This document shows positions 43,392 to 53,539 of a stretch of 55,555 bases of DNA, one piece after another. The first letter of the stretch is position 1. Each line of letters begins with the position of its first letter. The notes under the pieces are model-generated. The model searched no databases, was not told the DNA's origin, and saw only the letters and a program-made list of their open reading frames with translations. Origin of the DNA: JAKVCB01 sp963578605 (GTDB taxonomy: Bacteria; Planctomycetota; Planctomycetia; Pirellulales; Lacipirellulaceae); assembly GCA_963578605.1 (NCBI GenBank), contig CAUZEA010000030.1:1-55555 (forward strand), read 5' to 3'. Made by a program: the position numbers and the translations under genes.

Positions 43392-44255
43392 TCAACTGTG
43401 GAATATCGCCTGCAGTCCCTCGGTATGCGAACTGTGGTTAAGATGGACTCGCAATACCGCGTGCATGCGTGCATTGTGAACTCGTTTATTGCTGGCTGCC
43501 CGAGCGGTGCGAGGGGAATTCGGGTCAGGTGTCTTGAAAACCGGGGCTGGGGCATGCATTTGCCGGGCAGCTTCCGCATAAAATTCTTGCCGGATAACCG
43601 GTTTTCCGTCACTGATACAGAACAATTGTGGGACGGAGCGGGGGAGTGACAGGTTTTCGGCTGCCAGGACACAATCTGCTGCGTCGTCAACGTGGATCAG
43701 GTTCAGATACCCGTCAGTTGGGGCAGCAATTGGCTCACCGGCTTGCAGTTGGTTTTGAAAAGGGATCCGACCGGGCCCGTAGATGCCAGCGAGCCGTAGG
43801 ATAATCCCTTTTTTCCCCAGGGAGTGTTTTTGCAATTGATGTTCAGCTGCCAGAGCTGCCTCACCCCCAGCACGTTGGGGATCAGGAGGTGTGGTCTCGT
43901 CGATCCAGCCCCCGTCAGCTCCGCCGTACACGCCGGTCGTGCTGATGTAGATGAATCGGGCTGTATCGACCGGCAGGGCTGCCAGGACATTGCAGACGCC
44001 TCCCTCATAGACAGCTCGGATGGACTGGGGGCTTGGCCGGGCAAACCCGACTGCGTAGACCACGGTTTCGGCACCGGGAAGCCGATTGAGTGTTTGGGGA
44101 TCCGTAACGTGGGCGACGATGGCCTTAAACCCCGCATTGTGAAGTTGGGTCGCTTTTTCTGTCGAGCGGGTCACGACAGCAACCTCGTCACCGGCGTGAC
44201 GCCACTTTGCGGCAATCCGCGATCCCAGGTACCCGTATCCAAAGAGGAGTTTCAT
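43392..44255 (-). CDS. NAD(P)-binding epimerase/dehydratase-like protein (YeeZ type)
   Basis: Extended short-chain dehydrogenase-like protein, 287 residues. Dinucleotide loop GYGYLGSRIAAKW at the N-terminus, then FIYISTTGVYGGADGGWIDE and ILRLAGIYGPGR. The catalytic Tyr-x-x-x-Lys is not obvious, as in other YeeZ-like members. I start at ATG 44255 (MKLLFGYGYLG); the frame reaches 44291. It lies between the MBL-fold gene and yqgF. The substrate is unknown. Confidence 0.83.
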   Translation of the reverse strand: MKLLFGYGYLGSRIAAKWRHAGDEVAVVTRSTEKATQLHNAGFKAIVAHVTDPQTLNRLPGAETVVYAVGFARPSPQSIRAVYEGGVCNVLAALPVDTARFIYISTTGVYGGADGGWIDETTPPDPQRAGGEAALAAEHQLQKHSLGKKGIILRLAGIYGPGRIPFQNQLQAGEPIAAPTDGYLNLIHVDDAADCVLAAENLSLPRSVPQLFCISDGKPVIRQEFYAEAARQMHAPAPVFKTPDPNSPRTARAASNKRVHNARMHAVLRVHLNHSSHTEGLQAIFHS

Positions 44256-44336
44256 GGGTGTCGTGATGTCCTGTTTTTCTGGGGACAGCAAAATGGGGCT
44301 GCTGATCCATCCGACAACGATGATCTTGTGGGTCGA

Positions 44337-44807
44337 TCAGTCGATCGATTCAAGCCATGGTTGAGCTGGCCCCTCCGATTCCAGGTACGCCGATAACATG
44401 ATTTGTGCCGCGAGTTGATCACGACGTAAAGCACGTTTTTTTTTGGTCAAGTTTGTGGCTGCGAGCAACTCGTCAGCCTCGACCGTCGTAAACCGTTCGT
44501 CGAAATAGTCGACCGGCACGCCGCTCAGTTGATGCAGCCATTGGCCGAACTCTCGTGCCTCCTTCGATTTTTGACTTTCATGGCCATCGAGATGGACGGG
44601 CAAGCCGACGACAAACCGTTCAATTCCCTCGCAGGCAATGAGATCGGTAAAGAATTTCCCGTCAAGTTCGTCGGACTTGCGATGGCAGGTACTGTGGGGG
44701 GATGCGATCCCGAGGGAAGTATCGGCAATCGCGATACCGATTCGCTGGGTGCCAAAATCAACGCCCGCGATCCGCTCAATTTTTTTAATATCGCTTACCA
44801 CCTTCAA
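44337..44807 (-). CDS. yqgF: RuvX/YqgF family pre-16S rRNA nuclease
   Basis: RNase H-like protein implicated in 16S rRNA 5' maturation. IAGVDFGTQRIGIAIAD (catalytic Asp), IERFVVGLPVHLDGHES, VDYFDERFTTVEAD (Glu) and KKRALRRDQLAAQIMLSAYLE (Asp) cover the conserved blocks. 156 residues. It is followed by the epimerase and preceded 18 bp away by manC, all minus strand. Confidence 0.92.
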   Translation of the reverse strand: MKVVSDIKKIERIAGVDFGTQRIGIAIADTSLGIASPHSTCHRKSDELDGKFFTDLIACEGIERFVVGLPVHLDGHESQKSKEAREFGQWLHQLSGVPVDYFDERFTTVEADELLAATNLTKKKRALRRDQLAAQIMLSAYLESEGPAQPWLESID

Positions 44808-44825
44808 TTACCTGCGAGTCGATGC

Positions 44826-45902
44826 CTAGAGATGCTCTTGCCAGCCACGGGCTTGCAGCTCTTGAACCACCTTCCGAATGGCCTCTTCATCGTGTTTATT
44901 TGCGACGAGCGTTGCGTCTGGTGTGTGGACGACAATCGTATCTTGCAGCCCGAGCGTGACGACCAGGTGATCTTGACTTGTATGGACGATGGACCCTGAT
45001 GTTTTCAACCCGATATGTTTACCTACGATTGTATTACCATGGTCATCGCTGCCAACCATGCGAGCGAGCGACTGCCAACCGCCCAAATCATCCCATTCGT
45101 AAGGTGCTTCGATCACAGCAACTTCCTGGGCATGTTCCATCACCGCGTAATCGATCGAGATGGCTTCGATTGCCGAAAACTCACGTTCAAAAACTTCTGC
45201 TTGTTGGGGAGTTCCCCAGGCGGCGACGATCGTTTCCAGGTGTTCGAGAGTCTTGGGCTGACGCTTACGGAGGGCTTCCAGGATGGTCGACGCACGCCAC
45301 ACAAAAATGCCGCTGTTCCAATAGAAGTTTCCTGACGCAAGATACGTGGCAGCTGTTTCGGCATCTGGCTTTTCACGAAATTTCTCGACTCGGAAGGCAA
45401 CCCCACTGGTTTCATCCAACGGCTTGCCACGCTCGATGTAGCCAAAGATTTCGGCAGGATAGGTTGGTCGGATTCCAAAGGTGACAATGCGACTTGGCCG
45501 CGCGTCTACCAGATCGGCTGCCTCCCCAATCGCCCGTTGAAAGCTATCCGCTGGCTCAATGACGTGGTCGGCAGGCATCACGACCATGGTGGCTTCCGGA
45601 TCGTTGCGACAGATCAAGAGGGCGGCGAGGCCAATACAGGGGGCGGTATCTCGCTGGCAAGGCTCGCCCACAATGGCGGTGACTGGCAGTTCCGGGAACT
45701 GGCGGCTCACGGCTTCGACAAGTCCGATGTTGGTCACAATCATCCGCTGGCCGATCGGGAACGCATCTCCCAGGCGATCGACCGTTTGACGAATCATCGA
45801 CGAATTGCCCACCAGTTGGAGTAATTGTTTAGGTGTTTCGATGCGGCTAGCTGGCCAAAACCGGGTGCCAGAACCTCCCGCCATGATGATTGCGTGAAGC
45901 AT
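44826..45902 (-). CDS. manC: Mannose-1-phosphate guanylyltransferase
   Basis: Makes GDP-mannose from GTP and mannose-1-phosphate for polysaccharide or glycoconjugate synthesis. MAGGSGTRFWPASR opens the nucleotidyltransferase domain; PKQLLQL, MPADHVI, NSGIFVWRAS and PYEWDDLGGWQSL are typical landmarks. 358 residues: the single-domain form without the fused isomerase. It lies 18 bp upstream of yqgF. Confidence 0.93.
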   Translation of the reverse strand: MLHAIIMAGGSGTRFWPASRIETPKQLLQLVGNSSMIRQTVDRLGDAFPIGQRMIVTNIGLVEAVSRQFPELPVTAIVGEPCQRDTAPCIGLAALLICRNDPEATMVVMPADHVIEPADSFQRAIGEAADLVDARPSRIVTFGIRPTYPAEIFGYIERGKPLDETSGVAFRVEKFREKPDAETAATYLASGNFYWNSGIFVWRASTILEALRKRQPKTLEHLETIVAAWGTPQQAEVFEREFSAIEAISIDYAVMEHAQEVAVIEAPYEWDDLGGWQSLARMVGSDDHGNTIVGKHIGLKTSGSIVHTSQDHLVVTLGLQDTIVVHTPDATLVANKHDEEAIRKVVQELQARGWQEHL

Positions 45903-46162
45903 GTTGAATGGTTTGGGTTGCGATCAGGATTTCAGGAGCCTCGGAGATTAGTCGGAGCTCAGCAGTGCAGTTCGGCTGCCCGCGCCAAACCGGTTTGGAG
46001 CGGGATAGGTATGGGGCAGCGATCACAAGCGGGCTGCCTTGGAAATGGTCTCGTACATGTCATCATAACGACCACGTTGGTCAGCGCCAGCGCGGATGAT
46101 CGCGTGATCGACGAGGTTTCGGACAAAGTGGGCATGTTGCCTTGGCCCGCCGGCGGCGAAAG

Positions 46163-47206
46163 TCACTCGACGCTTTGCGTGATTTCCCGAAATTTCTGTA
46201 TAACCGCGGCCGGGTTTGCTGAATCGGTGACGGCTAGCCCGACAGCGATCCGCGTGATGCCGGTCGAGAGCACCTCGGCCAGGTTGTGGGAGGTGATACC
46301 TCCGATCGCAAAGGTTGGTAAACTCGTTTCGGCAGCTACTTGTCGGAGATAGTCAGGCCCCGCAAAGTGGGTGAACTGTTTGGTTTGGGAAGGAAACGTC
46401 GGGCCGGCTCCCAGGTAGTTCGCCCCATCCAAAACAGCCTGTCGAACCTGGGCAATGGCGTGGGTGGACACACCAATCAGCATTCGCGTTCCCACAATCG
46501 TGCGGGCGTCTTTTACGGTCAGATCATCTTGACCGAGATGTAATCCATCGGCTCCTGCTAGTTGTGCGATGTCGGCACGATCGTTGACGATGGATACTGT
46601 TTGCGTGCCTGCGGTGCGGGCACACATGCATCGGGCTCGACTCAGGAGCTCGCGGTCCGGCAGGTTTTTGTCGCGGAGCTGGATTGCGCCAACGCCCGCA
46701 TCGACAAGCTCCGCAACGATTTGGTCGAAGGCGTCGGGTGATTTACAACGATCGATAAGGATCATCAAATCGATGTTGGCAAGATTTTCGGCACTATGAC
46801 GTGATGTGCCGGTCGCTTTTTCCAGCGTGTAAACACGATACCGCAGCGACTCGATTTGGCCCGCAAGTTGGGTATCGATGAGTTTCCCGAATTCCTCAAG
46901 GCTACGCAGAGCTTGTTCAACCCGCTTGAAGCTCGCGGCACAAACATCCCAGGGATCGCGGCGGGCGGTTTCGTTTTTGAGCATCAGATCGACACCGATA
47001 TCTCCGGGAGTATCGCGTGCCGCGTGGCAGTCTGCCGCGGCGATTTGTGAACCGAGGGTGGTCAAATCGTGTCGCAACGACTTGGCCGCTTCGGTGAGTT
47101 GACGGTCATCGCGACCGAAACGCACGTAGTCTTCAACAACTCGCAGACCTTCGGCAGCGCGGTTCAACGAGGCATCGATCAGGCGTATGAGCGAAGTATC
47201 GGTCAT
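46163..47206 (-). CDS. thiE: Thiamine phosphate synthase with N-terminal domain
   Basis: Couples the pyrimidine and thiazole phosphates to thiamine phosphate. The C-terminal TIM barrel (~145-347) shows AIQLRDKNLPDRELL, IVNDRADIAQLAGADGLHLG, QDDLTVKDAR and FAIGGI. The first ~135 residues (LIRLIDASLNRAAEGLRVVE onward) match the all-helical N-terminal domain found on ThiE in cyanobacteria and planctomycetes. 347 residues. It is divergent from clpC. Confidence 0.93.
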   Translation of the reverse strand: MTDTSLIRLIDASLNRAAEGLRVVEDYVRFGRDDRQLTEAAKSLRHDLTTLGSQIAAADCHAARDTPGDIGVDLMLKNETARRDPWDVCAASFKRVEQALRSLEEFGKLIDTQLAGQIESLRYRVYTLEKATGTSRHSAENLANIDLMILIDRCKSPDAFDQIVAELVDAGVGAIQLRDKNLPDRELLSRARCMCARTAGTQTVSIVNDRADIAQLAGADGLHLGQDDLTVKDARTIVGTRMLIGVSTHAIAQVRQAVLDGANYLGAGPTFPSQTKQFTHFAGPDYLRQVAAETSLPTFAIGGITSHNLAEVLSTGITRIAVGLAVTDSANPAAVIQKFREITQSVE

Positions 47207-47762
47207 TTATTCCGATCTTACTGGTCGGGAGCACGCCTTGATAGCGCCACACCAATTGTACGAAGATTGCAGCCGGTTGCCCGGCGCCGTTAAATTGGTG
47301 TCTGGAGTGTCGTGTCCTCCCGAAACAACCGGAAGCGTGGCTGCAACCGGCAAAAAATCGCTTGGTCTGGCAAAATGCGTTCCCGTAAGTCAAGATAGTG
47401 TTTTGAGTTGCCTTGTTGATGGCAGATTGGCAGGCTACACTTCCCGAGAAGATGAACCTTGATTGTCCAGCGCGACCAAAATCCGCCTTGCTTGCGTAAA
47501 ACCATGAGGTGCCCTCTGTCGAAGGCAGGTTTTCCTGCAGTTGACCGAACCGCAGGCGATTTGGCTGGGGCAGGCGTCTTGCCTGGCACTTGGGCCTGTA
47601 GCTTTCAGGGGTTATGATTGTATTATGTTGAAAGAGGGTATTGCAGATGAGAATTTGAAGTTATCCGCCAGTTCTCATTTGAATTGAATTGCATTTTGAA
47701 CCCAGTCGCCATTGAATCCGCACAGCAGCTGGTCAGACGGTTGACCCGACGGGAGAACGGCC
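47207..47762 (+). promoter_or_regulatory. 556-bp divergent thiE-clpC spacer with inverted repeat
   Basis: No gene. ATGAGAA (47647-47653) and TTCTCAT (47672-47678) form an inverted repeat separated by 18 bp, about 85 bp before clpC; it could be an operator. The clpC ribosome site GGAG is at 47752-47755. I did not find a CIRCE or CtsR-like heptad pair. Confidence 0.4.
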
Positions 47763-50342
47763 ATGTACGAACGATTTACCGACCGAGCCAGAAAAGTCAT
47801 GCAGTTGGCCAACCAGGAGGCCCAGCGATTCAATCACGAATATATTGGTACTGAACATGTCTTGCTTGGGTTGATCAAGGAAGGTAGTGGGGTGGCTGCC
47901 AATGTTTTGAAAAATCTGGACGTTGACCTCCGTAAAATTCGCCTGGAGGTTGAGAAGCTTGTGCAGAGTGGTCCCGACATGGTGACGATGGGTAAGTTGC
48001 CCCAAACACCGCGGGCCAAGAAAGTCATCGAGTACTCGATGGAAGAGGCGCGCAATCTGAATCACAATTATGTCGGTACCGAGCACATTTTGCTTGGCCT
48101 TCTCCGAGAGCAGGAAGGGGTCGCTGCTCAGGTTCTCATGAACCTTGGGCTTCGCCTGGAAGACGTACGGGAGGAAGTCCTGAATCTTCTTGGCCATGGG
48201 CTGGAAGGTCCCGAGGCCACGGAGCGTGGTAGCCGCGGTGGCAGTGAAGAGGGCGGTCGTGAAGGCCGCAAGGGCAAGGGCAAGAGCAAGACACCAGCTC
48301 TCGACAGTTTTGGTCGTGACCTGACCGAACTGGCTCGTCAAATGAAACTGGATCCGGTGATTGGCCGAGAACGCGAAATTGAGCGGGCCATTCAAATTCT
48401 CAGTCGCCGCACCAAGAACAATCCAGTTCTTCTCGGCGAAGCGGGTGTTGGCAAGACCGCGATTGTCGAAGGTTTCGCTCAAATGGTCATCGAGGGTAAC
48501 GTACCGGAACTGTTGTTAGAGCGGCGGATTGTGGTTTTGGACCTGGCGATGATGGTCGCCGGTACCAAGTATCGTGGGCAGTTTGAAGAGCGGATCAAGG
48601 CCGTCATGAACGAAGTTCGTCGGGCCAAGAATACCATTCTCTTCATCGACGAACTTCACACGCTGGTTGGTGCTGGGGGCGCTGAGGGTGCGATTGATGC
48701 CTCAAACGTGTTAAAGCCAGCCTTGGCACGTGGAGAAATCCAGTGCATCGGCGCCACAACTCTTGATGAGTTCCGCAAATACATTGAGAAGGATTCCGCG
48801 CTGGCCCGACGATTCCAGGAAATCCTCGTCGAGCCGACCTCTCCAGCTGACACAATCGAAATCCTCAAAGGTTTACGCGATCGCTACGAAGAACATCATC
48901 GTGTGCAAATCACCGATGATGCGATCGATGCAGCCGTCGAACTTTCCAACCGTTACATCACGGGTCGTTGTTTACCCGACAAGGCGATTGACGTGATCGA
49001 CGAGTCGGGAGCACGCGTGCGGCTCAAAGCGATGAGCAAACCACCCAATCTCAAAGAGATCGATGACGAGGTGGAAGGGCTCAATCGGCAGAAGGAAGAG
49101 GCCGTTGCCAATCAAGATTTCGAGCAAGCGGCTTCACTTCGTGATCAAGCGGATAAATTGAAGAAAAAGAAGCAGCAAATCACCAAAGAGTGGCGGGAAA
49201 AGTCGCGCGAAAATGGCGGCGTGGTCGACGAAGACGTCATCGCCGAAGTTGTCTCGAAGATGACCGGGATTCCGCTCACGCGGATGACGACCGAAGACAG
49301 TATGCGGCTTATGCAGATGGAGGATGAAATTCACCAGCGCGTGGTTAGCCAGGATGAAGCGATCAAGGCCGTGGCTCGAGCGGTTCGTCGTAGCCGCAGT
49401 GGCTTGCAGGATCCCAAACGGCCGACAGGTACGTTTGTCTTTGCAGGTCCCACCGGTGTCGGCAAGACGTTGTTGGCCAAAGCGCTTGCTGAATTCATGT
49501 TCGGCGATGAGGAAGCGCTCATTCAAATTGACATGAGCGAGTACATGGAAAAACATAACGTGAGCCGGTTGATCGGTGCACCTCCGGGATATGTTGGTTA
49601 TGAAGAGGGCGGCCAGCTTACTGAACAGATTCGCCGCCGACCATACGCGGTGGTTCTACTGGATGAAATTGAGAAGGCCCATCCTGAGGTCTTCAACATG
49701 TTGCTCCAGTTGATGGAGGAAGGTCGCTTGACGGATAGTTTTGGTCGCCATGTCGACTTCCGAAATACGATCGTCATCATGACGACCAACGCGGGAGCCG
49801 AAGCGATCAAGAACGAGTCGGCGTTTGGCTTCGCCAAGCCGGATGACGATGCAAATTACGATAGCATGAAGGCGCGCGTGCAGGATGAAATCGATAAGGT
49901 CTTCCGCCCTGAGTTTATCAACCGCGTTAACGATATCATCGTTTTCCGCCATTTGAATCAGGAGGATCTTAAGGGGGTCATCGATCTCGAGGTGAAGAAA
50001 GTTCGCGATCGGCTTTCCGAAAAAGGCCTTACGCTCGATCTCACCGACGATGTCAAGGAGTTCCTCATCAAGAAAGGCTCCAACACCGACTATGGTGCCC
50101 GTCCGTTGCGACGCGCCATCGAGAGCTTTGTTGAAGATCCCCTGGCGGAGGAATTGCTCAAGGGTGAGTTTGCGGGCAAGGATACCATCAAGGTCGAAAT
50201 CAAGAAGGTGGGGGACAAGAAACAACTTATCTTCGAGGGGATCACTACAGACAGGAACACCGATCCGGAGCCTGTGGCCGCGGGTGCTGTCGCCGAAGCT
50301 AGCGAAACGGAAGAAGCGAGCGACGATACGACGGGTGAGTAA
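47763..50342 (+). CDS. clpC: ClpC-type AAA+ protease ATPase
   Basis: Unfoldase that feeds ClpP and handles damaged proteins. Two Clp-N repeats (GTEHVLLGLIKEGSGVAANV and GTEHILLGLLREQEGVAAQV) open the protein. AAA1 has GEAGVGKTA near residue 225 and AAA2 has GPTGVGKTLLAKAL near 560. A UVR-type segment (VANQDFEQAASLRDQADKLKK) marks the ClpC middle domain. 859 residues with an acidic/Ala-rich C-terminal tail. It is transcribed away from thiE. Confidence 0.96.
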   Translation: MYERFTDRARKVMQLANQEAQRFNHEYIGTEHVLLGLIKEGSGVAANVLKNLDVDLRKIRLEVEKLVQSGPDMVTMGKLPQTPRAKKVIEYSMEEARNLNHNYVGTEHILLGLLREQEGVAAQVLMNLGLRLEDVREEVLNLLGHGLEGPEATERGSRGGSEEGGREGRKGKGKSKTPALDSFGRDLTELARQMKLDPVIGREREIERAIQILSRRTKNNPVLLGEAGVGKTAIVEGFAQMVIEGNVPELLLERRIVVLDLAMMVAGTKYRGQFEERIKAVMNEVRRAKNTILFIDELHTLVGAGGAEGAIDASNVLKPALARGEIQCIGATTLDEFRKYIEKDSALARRFQEILVEPTSPADTIEILKGLRDRYEEHHRVQITDDAIDAAVELSNRYITGRCLPDKAIDVIDESGARVRLKAMSKPPNLKEIDDEVEGLNRQKEEAVANQDFEQAASLRDQADKLKKKKQQITKEWREKSRENGGVVDEDVIAEVVSKMTGIPLTRMTTEDSMRLMQMEDEIHQRVVSQDEAIKAVARAVRRSRSGLQDPKRPTGTFVFAGPTGVGKTLLAKALAEFMFGDEEALIQIDMSEYMEKHNVSRLIGAPPGYVGYEEGGQLTEQIRRRPYAVVLLDEIEKAHPEVFNMLLQLMEEGRLTDSFGRHVDFRNTIVIMTTNAGAEAIKNESAFGFAKPDDDANYDSMKARVQDEIDKVFRPEFINRVNDIIVFRHLNQEDLKGVIDLEVKKVRDRLSEKGLTLDLTDDVKEFLIKKGSNTDYGARPLRRAIESFVEDPLAEELLKGEFAGKDTIKVEIKKVGDKKQLIFEGITTDRNTDPEPVAAGAVAEASETEEASDDTTGE

Positions 50343-50534
50343 CACGGAGCGTGACACTTGCGCCCAATGAACGTCAGCCTAGCAAGCACTGTACTGCATC
50401 ACCCAGCCCTTTTTTCTCAACCCGCAACATCTGCGTAGCCGATACTCTTGTGTGATACGTTGCGACGGTGTCTGCGCGCGCCGCTGGCATTGAATCGGGG
50501 GGGCCACACCGATGAGTCACCGCTCAATTGTACT

Positions 50535-51410
50535 ATGGGCAATGGATTGCCAAATCTTGCCAACCCGGAACTGCAGCGACGTGGCTTGTCGGGGGCAGTT
50601 TACGACTCGGTCGCCGATCTGGGGGCGGTCGTTATCCGCTGGGTCGCAATCGTGGGCGACGTCACGATCTTCGCTCTAAAAACCGTATCGTGGTTGATGA
50701 CGCGTTTGCCGCGTCGCGACACGCTCCTGCCAAGTTTTTACAACATTGGCGTGTTGAGCCTGCCGGTTGTGGCCTTGACTGGGACGTTCATCGGCATGGT
50801 GCTAGCCGTGCAATCATATACGCAGTTTCGCGCTTTCGGATTCGAGACAAGGCTTGGCGCACTCATCAATATGTCAATGTGTCGCGAACTTGGTCCCGTT
50901 CTGGCTGCCACGATGTTGGCCGGACGGGTTGGTAGCGCGATCGCCGCGGAATTGGGGACCATGCGCGTAACCGAGCAAATCGATGCGCTCGTCAGTATGG
51001 GAGTGAATCCGATTCGCCATTTGGTCGTACCACGGTTTCTGGCTTGTTTGTTGATGATACCATCACTCACCTTGATGGCCATCTTTATGGGCACCGTAGG
51101 GGGAGGCTTTTATGCGGTTTCGGTCCTCGGCATCGATTCGTACCATTACTGGAGCAATTCCCAACAGTTTGTCAGCAATTGGGATTTGTTCTACGGGATT
51201 TTCAAGAGCGTTTTCTTCGGGGCGATCATTGCCATTGTGAGTTGTCACCGTGGTTTCAACTGTGCACCAGGCGCCGAAGGAGTGGGGCGTGCGGCGACTG
51301 CGGCATTTGTGATGTCGTTTGTAATCATTCTGATCGTGGATTTTGTGTTGAGTGTCATGCTCGACCAGGTGCACGACGCAATTTGGCCAGAACATTTTAC
51401 GGGTCTGTAA
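50535..51410 (+). CDS. mlaE: MlaE-type ABC transporter permease
   Basis: Membrane subunit of the Mla/MCE phospholipid transport system between inner and outer membranes. Helices such as LPVVALTGTFIGMVLAV and the conserved block SMCRELGPVLAATMLAGRVGSAIAAELGTMRVTEQIDAL identify it. I start at ATG 50535; an upstream TTG at 50448 opens a longer frame without conservation. 291 residues. Its stop overlaps mlaF by one base (TAATG). Confidence 0.93.
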   Translation: MGNGLPNLANPELQRRGLSGAVYDSVADLGAVVIRWVAIVGDVTIFALKTVSWLMTRLPRRDTLLPSFYNIGVLSLPVVALTGTFIGMVLAVQSYTQFRAFGFETRLGALINMSMCRELGPVLAATMLAGRVGSAIAAELGTMRVTEQIDALVSMGVNPIRHLVVPRFLACLLMIPSLTLMAIFMGTVGGGFYAVSVLGIDSYHYWSNSQQFVSNWDLFYGIFKSVFFGAIIAIVSCHRGFNCAPGAEGVGRAATAAFVMSFVIILIVDFVLSVMLDQVHDAIWPEHFTGL

Positions 51411-52240
51411 TGGTTGCTGAGAACCTCGCTAAGGGAACGGTCGGACAAGGTGCCACGCCGCATGTCGAAGTGCACGACTTGAATGTGCGTTTTGGACGTC
51501 AGGTGGTGTTACGCGACATCCAACTTTCCGTACCGTACGGGCAAACCTTGGTAGTGATTGGCGAAAGTGGTTGCGGAAAAACAGTCTTGCTCAAGTCAAT
51601 CATTGGCCTCATCCGACCAGCGAGTGGCTTTGTGAGTTTCGCGGGCGATCGGCTCGATAGTCTGAGCGACAAGGCACTCACACGTTTGCGGACCCGGTTT
51701 GGCTTTGTCTTTCAGCAGGCTGCCCTGTTCGACAGCATGACCATTGCCGAGAACATTGAATTCCCACTCCGCCAGCATCGCTCCATTTCTCGCGAGCAAG
51801 CACATGCCGAGGTTGTCAGGCTACTGGGGGAGGTTGGTTTACCCTCTGCTGCACTGGGAAAAAAACCGGCCGAACTTTCTGGAGGGATGCGCAAGCGGGT
51901 CGGCCTGGCGCGGGCTCTTGTGATGAGCCCCGAGGTATTGCTCTACGACGAACCGACAACGGGTCTTGACCCAATTGTCAGCGATGTCATCAACGAACTA
52001 ATCATGCACACCCGAGAACGGCATTCGGTGACTAGTATCCTTGTGACCCATGACATGAGGAGTGCCCAAAAAGTAGCTGACCGCATCGTCATGCTTTATC
52101 CATTTTCCCGGTTGGAACGTGACGAGCCACAAATCATCTTTGATGGGACCCCTCAGGAGATTCGCGAGAGCACTGACCGGCGCGTGTCGCAATTTGTTCG
52201 TGGCGAAGCCGGCGAACGGTTGATGGAGATGAATCAATAG
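51410..52240 (+). CDS. mlaF: MlaF-type ABC transporter ATPase
   Basis: Energises the Mla complex. Walker A GESGCGKTVLLKS, Q-loop FVFQQAALFDSMTI, signature LSGGMRKRVGLARAL, Walker B EVLLYDEPTTGLDP, and the switch His in VTHDMRSA. 276 residues. Start ATG 51410 lies on the mlaE stop; an open frame extends far upstream inside mlaE but is a shadow. mlaD follows 111 bp later. Confidence 0.95.
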   Translation: MVAENLAKGTVGQGATPHVEVHDLNVRFGRQVVLRDIQLSVPYGQTLVVIGESGCGKTVLLKSIIGLIRPASGFVSFAGDRLDSLSDKALTRLRTRFGFVFQQAALFDSMTIAENIEFPLRQHRSISREQAHAEVVRLLGEVGLPSAALGKKPAELSGGMRKRVGLARALVMSPEVLLYDEPTTGLDPIVSDVINELIMHTRERHSVTSILVTHDMRSAQKVADRIVMLYPFSRLERDEPQIIFDGTPQEIRESTDRRVSQFVRGEAGERLMEMNQ

Positions 52241-52351
52241 ATCGAAAGTCGAGCGTTGGAGGTGCGACAGGAAAAGGCCGGGTCACACGGTATTAGTTGC
52301 CGGCGCAAGCCAGCGGTTGCACCACCGTAATCGTTAGAGATTGGAATCGAA

Positions 52352-53500
52352 ATGGACGAACGTCAGATGCAATTCCGCGTGGGCGCGGTTGTCTTGGCCA
52401 CACTCGTGATTGGTGGCTTATTAGTGGCGCTCAATAGTCCAGCCCCGCAGTCATGGGTGCCGTGGGCGAAAGGGAAATATCGCGTTCTCATCGAACTGAA
52501 CCAGGCTCCTGGGATTGCGCCCAATACACCCGTTCGCAAGAACGGAATTCTGATTGGGCGGGTGTCTGCTATCGAGGATCGGGATAATCAAGTCATAGTG
52601 ACGGCAAAAGTCAACGACGGTGTGCGGCTTTATTCCGATCCGCTCTATGCCTGCCAGGTACGCACCTCCGTTCTGGGAGATTCGACCATTGATTTTGTTT
52701 CCCGACGTGTTCCCCCCAACGCCGTTCCCCTTCGCGACGGTGGCGTCACCCACGGGACGGTGCTGGCCAACCCGCTCGACATGCTCGCAAATTTGCAGGG
52801 TGATTTGGCAGTCATGACAAATTCGCTGGGCCATGCCGGGGATGAAGTCGCGAAACTTGCTGAGAACCTTAATCAGGCTCTGGGCCAAAAGGATGGACAA
52901 CAGCGATTTGTCGTTTTGTTGGATCGCACCATCACGGCACTCGAAAATTTCTCCGCGACGATGCATTCCTTCGAAGGATTGTTTTCGGATGGAGAACTTC
53001 GCGATTCTCTGCACGTGGGACTCCGGGAGATACCAGCCGCAGTTCACGACATCCGACTCACGATGACTGAGGCACGGAAAACGCTTAGTGGGTTTGATGA
53101 TGTGATCGTTTCGGCTGAAAGAAACTTCGCAAACCTTGAGGGGTTTACTGAACCCCTCGGACGCAACGGAGAAGAACTGCTGGCAGCAGCCTTTTCAGCC
53201 GTGGAAAGTGTCGACTTGCTGGTGGAGGAAATCACTGTGCTGGCAGGGACGATCACCAGAAGCGAAGGCACGATCGGACAACTCATCAATGACTCAAGCC
53301 TGTACAACAATATCAACCAGCTCTCCGTGAGTGCCAACGAATTGGTTTGGAATCTCAACCAGACGACCAATCAGCTGCGTCCCCTGTTGGCCATGTTGCG
53401 GCCAATTCTCCATGACGTTCGCGTGTTTACCGATAAGATCAGTCGCGAACCGGGTCGGTTGATTAGCGGTGCTCTTAACCGCGGCGCCGGTATCAAGTGA
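52352..53500 (+). CDS. mlaD: MlaD-type MCE domain protein
   Basis: Periplasmic lipid-binding subunit anchored in the inner membrane. An N-terminal helix (FRVGAVVLATLVIGGLLVAL) precedes the MCE domain (KYRVLIELNQAPGIAPNTPV, RKNGILIGRVSAIED, ...STIDFVSRR). A long helical C-terminal region (~130-380) follows, probably coiled-coil, with Asn/Leu-rich stretches. 382 residues. It is third of mlaE-mlaF-mlaD and convergent with the PEGA gene 39 bp away. Confidence 0.92.
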   Translation: MDERQMQFRVGAVVLATLVIGGLLVALNSPAPQSWVPWAKGKYRVLIELNQAPGIAPNTPVRKNGILIGRVSAIEDRDNQVIVTAKVNDGVRLYSDPLYACQVRTSVLGDSTIDFVSRRVPPNAVPLRDGGVTHGTVLANPLDMLANLQGDLAVMTNSLGHAGDEVAKLAENLNQALGQKDGQQRFVVLLDRTITALENFSATMHSFEGLFSDGELRDSLHVGLREIPAAVHDIRLTMTEARKTLSGFDDVIVSAERNFANLEGFTEPLGRNGEELLAAAFSAVESVDLLVEEITVLAGTITRSEGTIGQLINDSSLYNNINQLSVSANELVWNLNQTTNQLRPLLAMLRPILHDVRVFTDKISREPGRLISGALNRGAGIK

Positions 53501-53539
53501 CCTTCGAAGGTCGTTGCATGGGTTGTTTCCCGCCTTGCC

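Noticed and set aside
43331..43690. 119-codon minus-strand frame overlapping the epimerase 3' end
   Set aside because: Lies in another frame of the epimerase gene and shows no own features.
51044..51409. N-terminal extension of mlaF inside mlaE
   Set aside because: It is out of frame within the conserved mlaE and is Cys/His/Arg-rich in an unnatural way; the ATG on the mlaE stop is the proper start.
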